Assembly: GCA_023421735.1 (NCBI GenBank)
Contig: JAEZSP010000002.1
Coordinates: 1 to 64,000, forward strand
Length of the DNA stretch: 64,000 nucleotides
Direction of reading: 5' to 3'
Source: Bacillota bacterium
GTDB lineage: Bacteria > Bacillota_A > Clostridia > Christensenellales > Aristaeellaceae
Numbering within the stretch: position 1 is the first letter of the stretch; the number at the start of each line of letters is the position of its first letter. The notes beneath the pieces were generated by a model. It was not told where the DNA came from, did no database searches, and was given only the letters and a program-made list of their open reading frames with translations. Shown here piece by piece: positions 32,729 to 42,163 of this stretch. A program made the position numbers and the translations under genes.

Positions 32729-32757
32729 AGTATACGCAATGTTAACCGTTCTGTCAA
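32729..32757 (-). promoter_or_regulatory. Consensus promoter of ABC exporter operon 2
   Basis: On the minus strand TTGACA (32752-32757), 17 bp, TATACT (32729-32734). It gives a leader of about 200 nt. The region 32521-32825 without a large gene holds this promoter, the leader peptide, the attenuator and the divergent promoter of the next gene. Confidence 0.85.
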
Positions 32758-32776
32758 GCGCAAAATCGGCTTCCTA

Positions 32777-32805
32777 TTGCCTTTTTTGCATCAGAATGTT
32801 ATAAT
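32777..32805 (+). promoter_or_regulatory. Promoter of the nucleotidyltransferase gene
   Basis: TTGCCT (32777-32782), 17 bp, TATAAT (32800-32805) in an extended -10 (TGTTATAAT). Confidence 0.75.
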
Positions 32806-32825
32806 TAACAAAGGAGGTGACGGCA

Positions 32826-33566
32826 ATGAAGGCAATTGTGCTCGCCGCAGGTTATGCAATGCGGCTTTATCCCCTGACAAAGGACAAGCCGAAGGCGCTG
32901 CTCGAAATCGGCGGGCGAACCATGCTCGACTATCTGATGGACGAACTCGCGTCGGTTCCCGAGATCGACGAGGCGATATTGGTGACAAACAGCCGTTTTT
33001 ACGGGCAATTTGTGGATTGGGCCGCGGGACGCAGCTTCCCGGGGCTTTCCGTTCGCGTGCTCGATGATGGAACAGACACAAACGAGAACCGACTGGGCGC
33101 AATCGGGGATATGCGGTTTGCGCTCGAAAAAACCGGGATCGCCGATGACGTCCTCGTCGCGGCGGCGGACAATCTCTTTACGTTCCGGTTGGACGATTTT
33201 GTGGAATCCTTCCGAAAAACTGGGAAGGACACGCTGCTTGCGAAGGCGATGGGAAGGACGGAGGATCTGAAGCGGTTCGCGATTGCGACGCTGGATGAAA
33301 AGGGTCGCGTGATTGGGCTCGTGGAAAAACCGCAGAACCCGCCGACGGACATCGCTGTGTACGCGCTCTATCTCTATCGGCGGGATACGCTGCCCTTGGT
33401 CGAACGATACCTGCGGGAGGGCAACAATCCGGATGCGCCGGGGCATTTTCCGGAATGGCTGTACAAAATACGCGATGTGCGGGCTTACCTGTTTACGGGA
33501 GAGTGCGTGGATATCGGCACGCCGGACGCCTATGCGGCCGCCTGTGCGGAATACGAAAAGCGGTAG
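32826..33566 (+). CDS. Sugar-phosphate nucleotidyltransferase
   Basis: 246 residues; ATG at 32826 with AGGAGG about 8 nt upstream. The N-terminal motif MKAIVLAAGYAMRLYPLTKDKPKALL is that of the NTP_transferase family (pattern LAAGxGxRLxPLTxxxPKxL). The first Gly-rich loop reads GYAMRL rather than GxGTRL. Later VAAADNLFTF holds the metal Asp and GLVEKPQNPP is the sugar-contact segment. It is short, without the left-handed beta-helix of GlmU. It probably activates a sugar or polyol phosphate with CTP or another NTP for surface polymers or lipids. It stands alone, followed by a terminator. Confidence 0.85.
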   Translation: MKAIVLAAGYAMRLYPLTKDKPKALLEIGGRTMLDYLMDELASVPEIDEAILVTNSRFYGQFVDWAAGRSFPGLSVRVLDDGTDTNENRLGAIGDMRFALEKTGIADDVLVAAADNLFTFRLDDFVESFRKTGKDTLLAKAMGRTEDLKRFAIATLDEKGRVIGLVEKPQNPPTDIAVYALYLYRRDTLPLVERYLREGNNPDAPGHFPEWLYKIRDVRAYLFTGECVDIGTPDAYAAACAEYEKR

Positions 33567-33573
33567 AATTGGG

Positions 33574-33601
33574 GTGGTCGGGCAAAACCGGCCGCTTTTT
33601 T
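33574..33601 (+). terminator. Terminator after the nucleotidyltransferase gene
   Basis: GTGGTCGG and CCGGCCGC pair (with G-U) around a GCAAAA-containing loop, followed by TTTTTT. Confidence 0.7.
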
Positions 33602-33657
33602 ATGCCCGGCGCCCGGTTCGGGGCTGGCCAACCCAAACCGATCGAATTGGATTCTGA

Positions 33658-34914
33658 TCAGCGCGCATCGAAGTAATAGCTTTCGAGGAGATAGCGTTCG
33701 TCATATCGAACCGCGAGCAGGTGAAGATGATTGACGACAGGGGAGAGCCGGCCCGTGCCGGACGCGTATTTGTCGAGCAATCCCGAAAAGCGCCGTTTTT
33801 CAGCCGCGGTTGCCGTTTTGTTGAAGTAGCCGAAGACGTGCTGCGCGGCGTTGACCGCGTTGCCGATTTCCGTCGGTTTTTGCAGGGCATCTTCGGTCAT
33901 GCGATACAGTTCAACCGCTGGGTATGCTGTTTTATCTCGCAAAAGAAGGCGAATGGCCCGGTACGCGGCGGGCGATTTTTCGAGCACGATATACTTATAC
34001 CGCGCCCAATCCGACTCGAGCGCGGCGATGCCCCGGTCGGATGTGCAGTTCAGGCACTTGACGGCTGATTGGTTCTTGTCCTTCACCTCGAGCATGATAT
34101 CCGGATTCAAGCATGCGACGCGCGCCGCAAATGCCAGAAACGCGTCAACCGCGATGGTATCGGAATGTGCGCCGGGCTTTTTCTCTGGATTTTGCTGAGA
34201 ATAGTGGATTTTTTGCCGTCCGTCCCCGGTTTTCCATGTGTCGGCGCAACGCCGAATCCATTCGATTTCTGGCGTATCCGTATCGGCCGGATGAATGGCG
34301 TTGTGCAGTGAATCAAACACCGCCGGGATTCCGGCTGCGTTTGCGACTTCCAGAATGTCGCCGATGTCATAGATTGAATCGTCGTTTTCGAGAACCAGTC
34401 GCGCCTTGATTGTGCTGTCCAGTTTCGAAAAACGCCCGAGAAAGCGCGCCTTTGCCGATTGCTTGTCCCCATAGGCGCCGCCGAGGTGCAGAATGATCTT
34501 GGCGTCCTGTCCGGTACCCAGCGCGTCGAGCACCCTGGCGTGATAGGCCAGATCTTCGACCGCATTTGCGACGACCGCGGGGTTGGGCGATGTGAGGTGC
34601 GTATACTGTCCCGGGTGCATGGAGACGCGCATGCCGGCGCTTCGAATCGCGTCGCCGATTTGCCTCCATTTTTCTGCGAACAGCCCTTCCCAGGGAAGCG
34701 GTGCCGCCGAGCTTGAACCGAAGGGAATGAGGTCGGACGAGATGCGATAGAGCGCGATTCCGTTTTTGCGGTTATAATCGATCATGGCGCAAAGAGCGTC
34801 AAGGTTTTCGGCAATCAGGGTCAGGAGCCGTTCCTCGGTCGCATTTTTGAGCACGCAGCTCTTGAGCGCGCTGCCCGGCACGGCGCGTGCGCGGCAGGCG
34901 TATCCAATGCGCAT
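33658..34914 (-). CDS. uvsE: UV damage endonuclease UvsE fused to a DUF1722 (YbgA-like) domain
   Basis: 418 residues from the ATG at 34914, with AAGGGG 8 nt upstream (an ATG two codons earlier is closer to the SD). Residues 1 to about 290 are the UVDE TIM barrel: MRIGYAC, RISSDLIPFGS, SMHPGQYTHL, HLGGAYGDK, LENDD, FDSLHNAIHP, HYSQQNP, MLEVKDK. UvsE nicks 5' of UV photoproducts and other lesions using bound metals. Residues about 305-418 resemble DUF1722: YKYIVLEKSPAAYRAI, then QHVFGYFNK, then a C-terminal LSPVVNHLHLLAVRY. In E. coli the DUF1722 gene ybgA is next to the photolyase gene phrB, so a repair link is plausible. Usual UvsE proteins are about 100 residues shorter. Confidence 0.85.
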   Translation of the reverse strand: MRIGYACRARAVPGSALKSCVLKNATEERLLTLIAENLDALCAMIDYNRKNGIALYRISSDLIPFGSSSAAPLPWEGLFAEKWRQIGDAIRSAGMRVSMHPGQYTHLTSPNPAVVANAVEDLAYHARVLDALGTGQDAKIILHLGGAYGDKQSAKARFLGRFSKLDSTIKARLVLENDDSIYDIGDILEVANAAGIPAVFDSLHNAIHPADTDTPEIEWIRRCADTWKTGDGRQKIHYSQQNPEKKPGAHSDTIAVDAFLAFAARVACLNPDIMLEVKDKNQSAVKCLNCTSDRGIAALESDWARYKYIVLEKSPAAYRAIRLLLRDKTAYPAVELYRMTEDALQKPTEIGNAVNAAQHVFGYFNKTATAAEKRRFSGLLDKYASGTGRLSPVVNHLHLLAVRYDERYLLESYYFDAR

Positions 34915-34952
34915 CGTCATCACCCCTTCCCGCTCATCATACCACGCAACAC

Positions 34953-34985
34953 AAAAAACCGCCACCCCGTTTCGGGCGGCGGTTT
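34953..34985 (-). terminator. Terminator of the cysteine desulfurase gene
   Basis: AAACCGCC (34956-34963) pairs with GGCGGTTT (34978-34985); on the minus strand the stem runs into TTTTTTG. Confidence 0.75.
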
Positions 34986-34992
34986 GACCCAT

Positions 34993-36132
34993 TTATTCCG
35001 AATCGCGCAGTTCGGAGACGGTACGGGCAAATTGGTCGATTTCCTCGAATGTGGTTGCGTGTCCGACCGATGCGCGGACAGCGCCGCGTCGCAGCGTCCC
35101 GAGCGTCATATGCGCCCCGGGCGCACAATGAAGGCCGCCCCGCACGCAGAACCCCGCACGGTCGAGCGCGTCTGCCACCTGTGAAGAGGGAAGATCCGAG
35201 ACATTGAAGCTCACAATGCCGGCGCGTTCCGATTCATGTTCCGGCGCGTAAACGACCGCGCCCTGAATGCCTGAGATCGCTTCGTAGAGTGCCGTGGTCA
35301 GTTCCCGTTCGCGCATGAAGATTTGGGTGAGGTTTTCCAAAACATACCCGGCACCCGCTCCGAGTCCCGCGATGCCATGATAATTGAGCGTGCCGGACTC
35401 GAACTTTTCCGGCAACTCGGTGGGCTGATACATGCTCTCGGAGCTTGAACCCGTGCCGCCCTCGCGCAGCGTATGAAGCTTGAAGCCGGGACGGATGTAC
35501 AGCCCGCCCGTGCCCTGCGGGCCAAGCAGGCTCTTATGTCCGGGGAAGGCGTAGAGATCGCAGCCCAGAAGATTCACGTTCACTGGCATGGCGCCCAACG
35601 CCTGTGCGCCGTCCACGAGATAGGGAATTCCGTGTTCGCGCGCAAACGCGCCGATGGCAGCCACCGGCTGGATCGCGCCGGTAACGTTGGATGCGTGGGT
35701 CACACAGATGAGCCGCGTATTTGCCTGGGTCGCGGCGGCAATTTCGCACGGATCGACCATGTAATCGGGCCCGGGATTGACGAGCGTGAGGGTAATTTGT
35801 CCCGAGCGCTCCAGTCCCTTGAGCACGCGCAGCACGGAGTTGTGCTCGATCATGGTCGATACGACGTGATCGCCCCTGCGGAGCGTTCCCTTGATGGCGA
35901 GATTGAGCGCGTCCGTGCAGTTGAACGCGAATACGATTGAAAACGGATCCTGCGCGCCGAGGAGTTCTGCGATCGCGGCGCGGCATGCGAGCACTTCGCG
36001 CCCGGCGGTGAGGGAGCGCACGTGACCCGACCGTCCGGGATTGGCGTTGATGTCCATCATGGCGTGCGAAACCGCGTCCATGACGCATTGGGGTTTGGGG
36101 CTGCTTGTCGCGGCGTTGTCAAGATACACCAT
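34993..36132 (-). CDS. Cysteine desulfurase-family PLP enzyme (class V aminotransferase)
   Basis: 379 residues; ATG at 36132 after AAGGAGG. VYLDNAATS opens the fold, PLP Lys200 is in FPGHKSLLG, and the active-site Cys336 is in GGLHCAPGAH. The enzyme takes sulfur (or selenium) from Cys as persulfide. It matches the cysteine desulfurase subgroup commonly found next to DUF3343 in Firmicutes, rather than the SUF or ISC assembly enzymes; no scaffold gene is nearby. The DUF3343 gene is divergent from it, 74 bp away. Confidence 0.9.
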   Translation of the reverse strand: MVYLDNAATSSPKPQCVMDAVSHAMMDINANPGRSGHVRSLTAGREVLACRAAIAELLGAQDPFSIVFAFNCTDALNLAIKGTLRRGDHVVSTMIEHNSVLRVLKGLERSGQITLTLVNPGPDYMVDPCEIAAATQANTRLICVTHASNVTGAIQPVAAIGAFAREHGIPYLVDGAQALGAMPVNVNLLGCDLYAFPGHKSLLGPQGTGGLYIRPGFKLHTLREGGTGSSSESMYQPTELPEKFESGTLNYHGIAGLGAGAGYVLENLTQIFMRERELTTALYEAISGIQGAVVYAPEHESERAGIVSFNVSDLPSSQVADALDRAGFCVRGGLHCAPGAHMTLGTLRRGAVRASVGHATTFEEIDQFARTVSELRDSE

Positions 36133-36206
36133 GATCGGGGCCTCCTTCACGCGCCGGTTCGAGGCGGCGTACTATATACTACTTGCGCGAGAGGGAGGAA
36201 AGAACC

Positions 36207-36485
36207 ATGCAGGAGACGTTCGGGATCGCCGCGTTCCGTTCGCGGCAGCAGGTGCTGCTCTTGGAATCGGCGCTCAAGCGGGAAGGCCTTATTGTAAACG
36301 TGATCACGACGCCCCGGGACGTGGCGCTGGGCTGCGGGCTCTCGGTGCGCTTTCATATGAACGACCTGGACCGGGTGGAGCAGGTGATCCGCGTGCAGAG
36401 ACCGACGCACCTGGTCGGCATTTACCAGGTTGACCGCGTTGGCGCAGGGCGACCACGGCTTTCACCGATTGCGATTTACAGATGA
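36207..36485 (+). CDS. DUF3343 putative Se/S carrier-like protein
   Basis: 92 residues; ATG at 36207 after GGGAGG. The core (FRSRQQVLLLESALKREG, VITTPRDVALGCGLSVRF, DLDRVEQVI) matches DUF3343. This is a small single-domain protein annotated as a putative Se/S carrier, whose conserved Cys lies in the GCGLSVRF segment. It probably receives persulfide or perselenide from the divergent cysteine desulfurase. Confidence 0.8.
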   Translation: MQETFGIAAFRSRQQVLLLESALKREGLIVNVITTPRDVALGCGLSVRFHMNDLDRVEQVIRVQRPTHLVGIYQVDRVGAGRPRLSPIAIYR

Positions 36486-36489
36486 TGTC

Positions 36490-36519
36490 TTGACGAAGCG
36501 CGCGTCGCGCCCTTATAAT
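36490..36519 (+). promoter_or_regulatory. Promoter of nth
   Basis: TTGACG (36490-36495), 18 bp, TATAAT (36514-36519). Confidence 0.75.
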
Positions 36520-36547
36520 AAGGAAACCCGGAGATACGGAGGAAGCC

Positions 36548-38469
<1,922 letters not shown>

Positions 38470-38484
38470 CGGAGGAATATGGAA

Positions 38485-38778
38485 ATGACCACAAAGCAGC
38501 GGGCGCGGTTGCGCTCGATGGGCACGACGATTGAACCCGTGCTCCACATTGGAAAAGACGGGATTACGGATAACCTCGCAAAGCAGGCGTGGGACGCGCT
38601 GGAGGCCCGGGAACTGATCAAGGTGACGGTGCAGAAAAATGCGCCGTTTGACGCGCGGGAGGCATGCGCCGATCTGTGCGAGCGGGTGCATGCGGAGCCG
38701 ATTCAGGTAATCGGCAGCCGGTTCGTGATCTATAGGCAGGCGCGGGAGAACGCGAAGATCAAGATCGACGAACTGTAA
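38485..38778 (+). CDS. yhbY: YhbY-family RNA-binding protein (CRM domain)
   Basis: 97 residues from the ATG at 38485 (9 nt after GGAGG; the ATG at 38479 is too close). The CRM signature is HIGKDGITDNL (G-x-x-G loop) with ELIKVTV and IGSRFVIYR. It binds pre-50S rRNA. It follows obgE by 15 bp and is followed by a strong terminator. Confidence 0.93.
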   Translation: MTTKQRARLRSMGTTIEPVLHIGKDGITDNLAKQAWDALEARELIKVTVQKNAPFDAREACADLCERVHAEPIQVIGSRFVIYRQARENAKIKIDEL

Positions 38779-38782
38779 CTGG

Positions 38783-38812
38783 AAAGAACGGGCTCGCCCC
38801 GTTCTTTTTTTT
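38783..38812 (+). terminator. Terminator of nth-obgE-yhbY
   Basis: AAGAACGGG and CCCGTTCTT form a stem around a short loop, followed by a long T-run. Confidence 0.9.
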
Positions 38813-38821
38813 GCTTGGTTA

Positions 38822-38849
38822 TTGACATATGCCCGAAACGGAGTATAAT
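38822..38849 (+). promoter_or_regulatory. Promoter of the DUF134/NifX/MinD operon
   Basis: TTGACA (38822-38827), 16 bp, TATAAT (38844-38849). Confidence 0.8.
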
Positions 38850-38872
38850 GGAGCCAATAAAGGGCATATGTC
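38824..38872 (+). promoter_or_regulatory. Paired operator half-sites flanking the -10
   Basis: GACATATGCCC (38824-38834) and its exact reverse complement GGGCATATGTC (38862-38872) flank the -10 region, separated by 27 bp. The first arm overlaps the -35. The likely ligand is the DUF134 HTH protein encoded just downstream. Confidence 0.65.
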
Positions 38873-38890
38873 CGATTGGGAGGGGATGGC

Positions 38891-39268
38891 ATGCCAAGGC
38901 CGAGGAAGTGGCGCAAGGTTTGTTGTTTGCCTTCAAGCAGCCACTATGGGCCATTGAATGCGCAGTCTGATGAGACGACGGTTACGATGTCCGTGGACGA
39001 ATACGAGGCGATTCGATTGATCGATCTGGAGGCGTTCACGCAGGAAGAATGCGCCGATCAGATGGGCATCGCGCGCACGACCGTACAGAGGATTTATCAG
39101 GACGCACGTCGCAAGATTGCGGAGTCTATCGTGCACAGAAGGGTATTATGCATTGAGGGCGGCGATTACCGGCTCTGCGAAGGATTGGAGAAGACATGCC
39201 GTTGCGGCGGATGCATGCGGCATCGCTGCGCCGCGCAGTTTGAGAATGAAGAAGGTGACGAAGAATGA
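38891..39268 (+). CDS. DUF134-family HTH protein
   Basis: 125 residues; ATG at 38891 after GGGAGG. The N-terminus MPRPRKWRKVCCLP is the DUF134 hallmark. Residues about 45-85 are a sigma-70-region-4-like HTH (QEECADQMGIARTTVQRIYQ). The C-terminus has a Cys cluster (LCEGLEKTCRCGGCMRHRC) that may bind metal or an iron-sulfur cluster. The family is repeatedly found with NifX/NifB-like and MinD-ferredoxin proteins, as here. Probably a redox- or metal-responsive regulator of this operon. Confidence 0.88.
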   Translation: MPRPRKWRKVCCLPSSSHYGPLNAQSDETTVTMSVDEYEAIRLIDLEAFTQEECADQMGIARTTVQRIYQDARRKIAESIVHRRVLCIEGGDYRLCEGLEKTCRCGGCMRHRCAAQFENEEGDEE

Positions 39269-39627
39269 TCGTATTGGTACCGGTGAACGAAGATCGACAG
39301 AGCGTATGTCCGTCTTTTGGACGCGCACCGTATTTTTATATTGCCGATTCGTGCGGAGAGAACCCCACGATTGCGGAAAATCCTGCGGCGAACAGTGAAA
39401 GTGGCGCGGGCGTGCGCGCGGCGCAGGCCGCGATTGATTTACATGCCGAGGTGGTCGTGACGCCGCGATTGGGCGAGAACGCCGCAAACGTTTTGAAGGC
39501 CGCGGGGATCGGACTGTTCCGGCCGGAGTCCGACGACGCGCGTACGAATGTGGGCGCGATGCTCGCGGGGACGCTCGAACCGCTGACAGCGATTCACCCG
39601 GGCTTCCATGCGGGAAACGACGCGTGA
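39265..39627 (+). CDS. NifX/NafY-like dinitrogenase cofactor-binding-domain protein
   Basis: 120 residues, overlapping the DUF134 stop. It has the NifX-fold layout: PVNEDRQSVCPSFGRAPYFYI at the start, a central Gly/Ala-rich AGVRAAQAAIDLHAEVVVTPRLG, and a final region with the variant FRPESDDARTNVGAML. Relatives bind iron-sulfur or iron-molybdenum cofactor precursors. No nitrogenase gene is present, so a general iron-sulfur carrier role is more likely. Confidence 0.8.
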   Translation: MIVLVPVNEDRQSVCPSFGRAPYFYIADSCGENPTIAENPAANSESGAGVRAAQAAIDLHAEVVVTPRLGENAANVLKAAGIGLFRPESDDARTNVGAMLAGTLEPLTAIHPGFHAGNDA

Positions 39628-40460
39628 AAATTGCGATTCTCAGCGGGAAAGGCGGGACGGGCAAGACGTTCGTCGCCGTGAACCTCGCATCGGTTGCCGG
39701 GGCATGCACGTACCTCGATTGCGACGTGGAAGAACCGAACGGGCGGCTGTTTTTGAAGCCGCAAAACGTTTGTGAAACCGAGGTCGTCCATATGATGCCG
39801 CAAATTGATGCGGCGAAGTGCGTGGGTTGCCGCGCGTGCGTCCAGTTTTGCCGATTCGGCGCGCTGGCGTTTATCGGCAAAAAACCCCTGCTAGCGGAAA
39901 AGGTGTGCCATGCCTGCGGCGCCTGTGCGTACATCTGCCCGGTGAACGCAATTTCTGAGACGCAGTATGCCATTGGCGTGATCGAGCGCGGCACGGCGAA
40001 CAGCATCGATGTGCGAACAGGAAGGTTGAATATCGGCGAGGCGAGCGGCGTTCCGATCATCCGGGCATTGCTGGACGGCGCGGATATGGAGGAGGACATA
40101 TTGATCGATTCTCCGCCGGGCACGGCGTGTGCGGCGATGGAATGCGTCCGTGCTGCGGATCTCTGCGTACTCGTCGCGGAGCCGACCATTTACGGCGCGC
40201 ATAACCTCGCCATGGCTGCCGAATTGTGTGAAGTGCTTCAAAAACCGCGCGTGGTGGTTTTAAACAAGTGCGTCGAGGGGGGAAACCCTTCTGAAAAATA
40301 CTGCGTTGAACATGGTATACCGATAGTTTCGCGGATTCCCTATGACGCGGCGTTGGGGCGAATCGGCTCCGATGGCTCCGTTGCCGTGCGAAGACTTGCT
40401 TGGGTAAAGGCGCTGTTTGAACAGCTTTTGGCCGATCTGCGAAGGGCGGTGGATGCATGA
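39624..40460 (+). CDS. MinD-superfamily P-loop ATPase with inserted ferredoxin domain (1)
   Basis: 278 residues. Deviant Walker A SGKGGTGKT at 7-15; the second Asp motif is YLDCDVEEPN near 31. An inserted double [4Fe-4S] ferredoxin domain occupies about 60-115 (CVGCRACVQFCRFGA and CHACGACAYICPVNA). The ATPase then resumes (IDSPPGTACAAM near 155). This resembles Mrp/NBP35-type cluster carriers. Start and stop overlap neighbours by 4 bp. It probably acts with the second ATPase as a heterodimer. Confidence 0.9.
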   Translation: MKIAILSGKGGTGKTFVAVNLASVAGACTYLDCDVEEPNGRLFLKPQNVCETEVVHMMPQIDAAKCVGCRACVQFCRFGALAFIGKKPLLAEKVCHACGACAYICPVNAISETQYAIGVIERGTANSIDVRTGRLNIGEASGVPIIRALLDGADMEEDILIDSPPGTACAAMECVRAADLCVLVAEPTIYGAHNLAMAAELCEVLQKPRVVVLNKCVEGGNPSEKYCVEHGIPIVSRIPYDAALGRIGSDGSVAVRRLAWVKALFEQLLADLRRAVDA

Positions 40461-41356
40461 AGCGGCTCCTGGTGCTCAGCGGCAAGGGGGGAACGGGAAA
40501 GACCACCGTCGCAAGCGCGCTCATCCGACTGACGAACGCCGGTCGGTTTGCGGATTGTGACGTCGATGCGCCGAATCTGCACCTCACGGTCGATCTGCCC
40601 GCAGAGGAACGTACGGAAGCGTATTATGGACTTCCGCGCGCGGAGATCGACCCGGGGGCATGCGTGCGCTGCGGGACGTGCGCGGCGCTCTGCCGGTTTC
40701 ACGCCGTGATGCGCGATGCGGACGGAGGATTTCGAATCGAACCGGCTGCATGCGAGGGCTGCGCGCTTTGTGCATATGCGTGCGAGGAGGGCGCGATTTC
40801 AATGGAGCCCGCATTGACCGGCACGTTGATCGCGCGCGGTGACGCGAGGCGGTTTTACTCCGGCGCGCGGCTCGCCATGGGCAGCGGAAATTCCGGGAAA
40901 CTGGTTTCTGCCGTGAAATCACGGCTTGCGGCCGCGGGAAGCGCGGGGGAAATCGCAGTGATCGACGGCTCACCCGGCATCGGCTGTCCGGTGATCGCCT
41001 CGGTGAGCGGCGTGGACCTCGTCCTGATCGTCGCGGAGCCGACGCGATCCGGAATGTCGGACATGGAGCGGATCCTTTCGACCGCCGCCGTTTTGAACGC
41101 CCGTTGCGCCGTGTGCGTCAACAAGGCGGACGTGAATCCTGTGATTGCGGATCAAATCGAGGCTTTTTGCGCGCGGGAGGGCATCCAGTTTTTCGGACGG
41201 ATTCCGTTTGACAGAGCCGTCGTGGAAGCGGTCAATGCGGGGGACGACATCACGCAGCGCGGCGGCGCGGCGGCGGACGCTGTTGCGGAAATCCACCGGC
41301 GGGTGATGCGTTTCTTTTCGGACGAGGAGGTGGATGAGTGCGGATCAAAGTGCTGA
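40457..41356 (+). CDS. MinD-superfamily P-loop ATPase with inserted ferredoxin domain (2)
   Basis: 299 residues, paralogue of the preceding protein. Deviant Walker A SGKGGTGKTT at 8-17, FADCDVDAPN near 31, inserted ferredoxin motifs CVRCGTCAALCRFHA and CEGCALCAYACEEGA, then IDGSPGIGCPVIAS near 170. Overlaps of 4 bp with the upstream ATPase and 19 bp with the MBL gene indicate strict co-expression. Confidence 0.9.
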   Translation: MKRLLVLSGKGGTGKTTVASALIRLTNAGRFADCDVDAPNLHLTVDLPAEERTEAYYGLPRAEIDPGACVRCGTCAALCRFHAVMRDADGGFRIEPAACEGCALCAYACEEGAISMEPALTGTLIARGDARRFYSGARLAMGSGNSGKLVSAVKSRLAAAGSAGEIAVIDGSPGIGCPVIASVSGVDLVLIVAEPTRSGMSDMERILSTAAVLNARCAVCVNKADVNPVIADQIEAFCAREGIQFFGRIPFDRAVVEAVNAGDDITQRGGAAADAVAEIHRRVMRFFSDEEVDECGSKC

Positions 41357-42150
41357 TGGAAGACGGCGCGTGTTCCCCGGATATCGGCTGTGAGCACGGG
41401 TTGAGCCTGTACATCGAAACGGGCGGTAAAAAGATACTGTTTGACGCGGGGCAGTCTGCATTGTTTCTTGCAAATGCGAAAAAGATGGATGCGGACATTG
41501 GTGCAGTCGATTTGGCGATTTTGTCGCACGGACATTATGACCACGGCGGGGGGCTTGCGGCGTTTCTCGCGGCGAATGCGCGGGCGGAAGTCTACGTGAA
41601 CGCGCATGCGTTCGAACGGCATGGTTCCGTACGCATGGGCGGGGAAATCGAGGATGTCGGCATTTCACAGGTGCCGGCGGACGATCCGCGCGTCAGGCTG
41701 GTGGACGGCGTTTGCGAGCCGGACAGTCGGCTCACCCTCTTTTCCGGCGTCGGTGCGGCGCATGCGCGCCCTTCCGCAAACCGGACGCTCCTCATGGGAA
41801 GCGAGCCGGACGATTTTTCACACGAACAGAACCTGATCATTGAGGAAGACGGCATGGACGTGCTGTTTACGGGCTGCGCACACAGCGGGATCCTTAACAT
41901 CATTGATCGGGCGATCGCATTGCGCGGCAAAGCGCCGCGCGCGGTCGTCGGTGGATTTCACCTGATGATCGGAGAAGACGGGCAGGGAGACACTGCCTAT
42001 GCCGCGCATGTCGCCGAAGCGCTCGGGCGATACGACTGTCAATACTACACGGGCCACTGCACGGGCGCGGGCGGCGTTCGGCTCCTGGCGGATCATCTTG
42101 GGAGTCACTTACATCGGCTGTGTGCAGGACTGACATTTCAATTAGGATGA
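41338..42150 (+). CDS. Metallo-beta-lactamase-fold hydrolase
   Basis: 270 residues; GTG start at 41338 with GAGGAGG upstream, overlapping the previous gene. Metal motif SHGHYDHGG near residues 62-70 (HxHxDH), further ligands in FTGCAHSGI near 180 and GGFHLMIG near 205. It resembles the MBL subgroup named after dihydropterin-ribofuranosyl-aminobenzene-phosphate synthase, a methanopterin-pathway annotation that is unlikely to be literal here. Recurrent partner of MinD-ferredoxin and NifX genes. Confidence 0.85.
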   Translation: MRIKVLMEDGACSPDIGCEHGLSLYIETGGKKILFDAGQSALFLANAKKMDADIGAVDLAILSHGHYDHGGGLAAFLAANARAEVYVNAHAFERHGSVRMGGEIEDVGISQVPADDPRVRLVDGVCEPDSRLTLFSGVGAAHARPSANRTLLMGSEPDDFSHEQNLIIEEDGMDVLFTGCAHSGILNIIDRAIALRGKAPRAVVGGFHLMIGEDGQGDTAYAAHVAEALGRYDCQYYTGHCTGAGGVRLLADHLGSHLHRLCAGLTFQLG

Positions 42151-42163
42151 AGGAGGAATTTGT

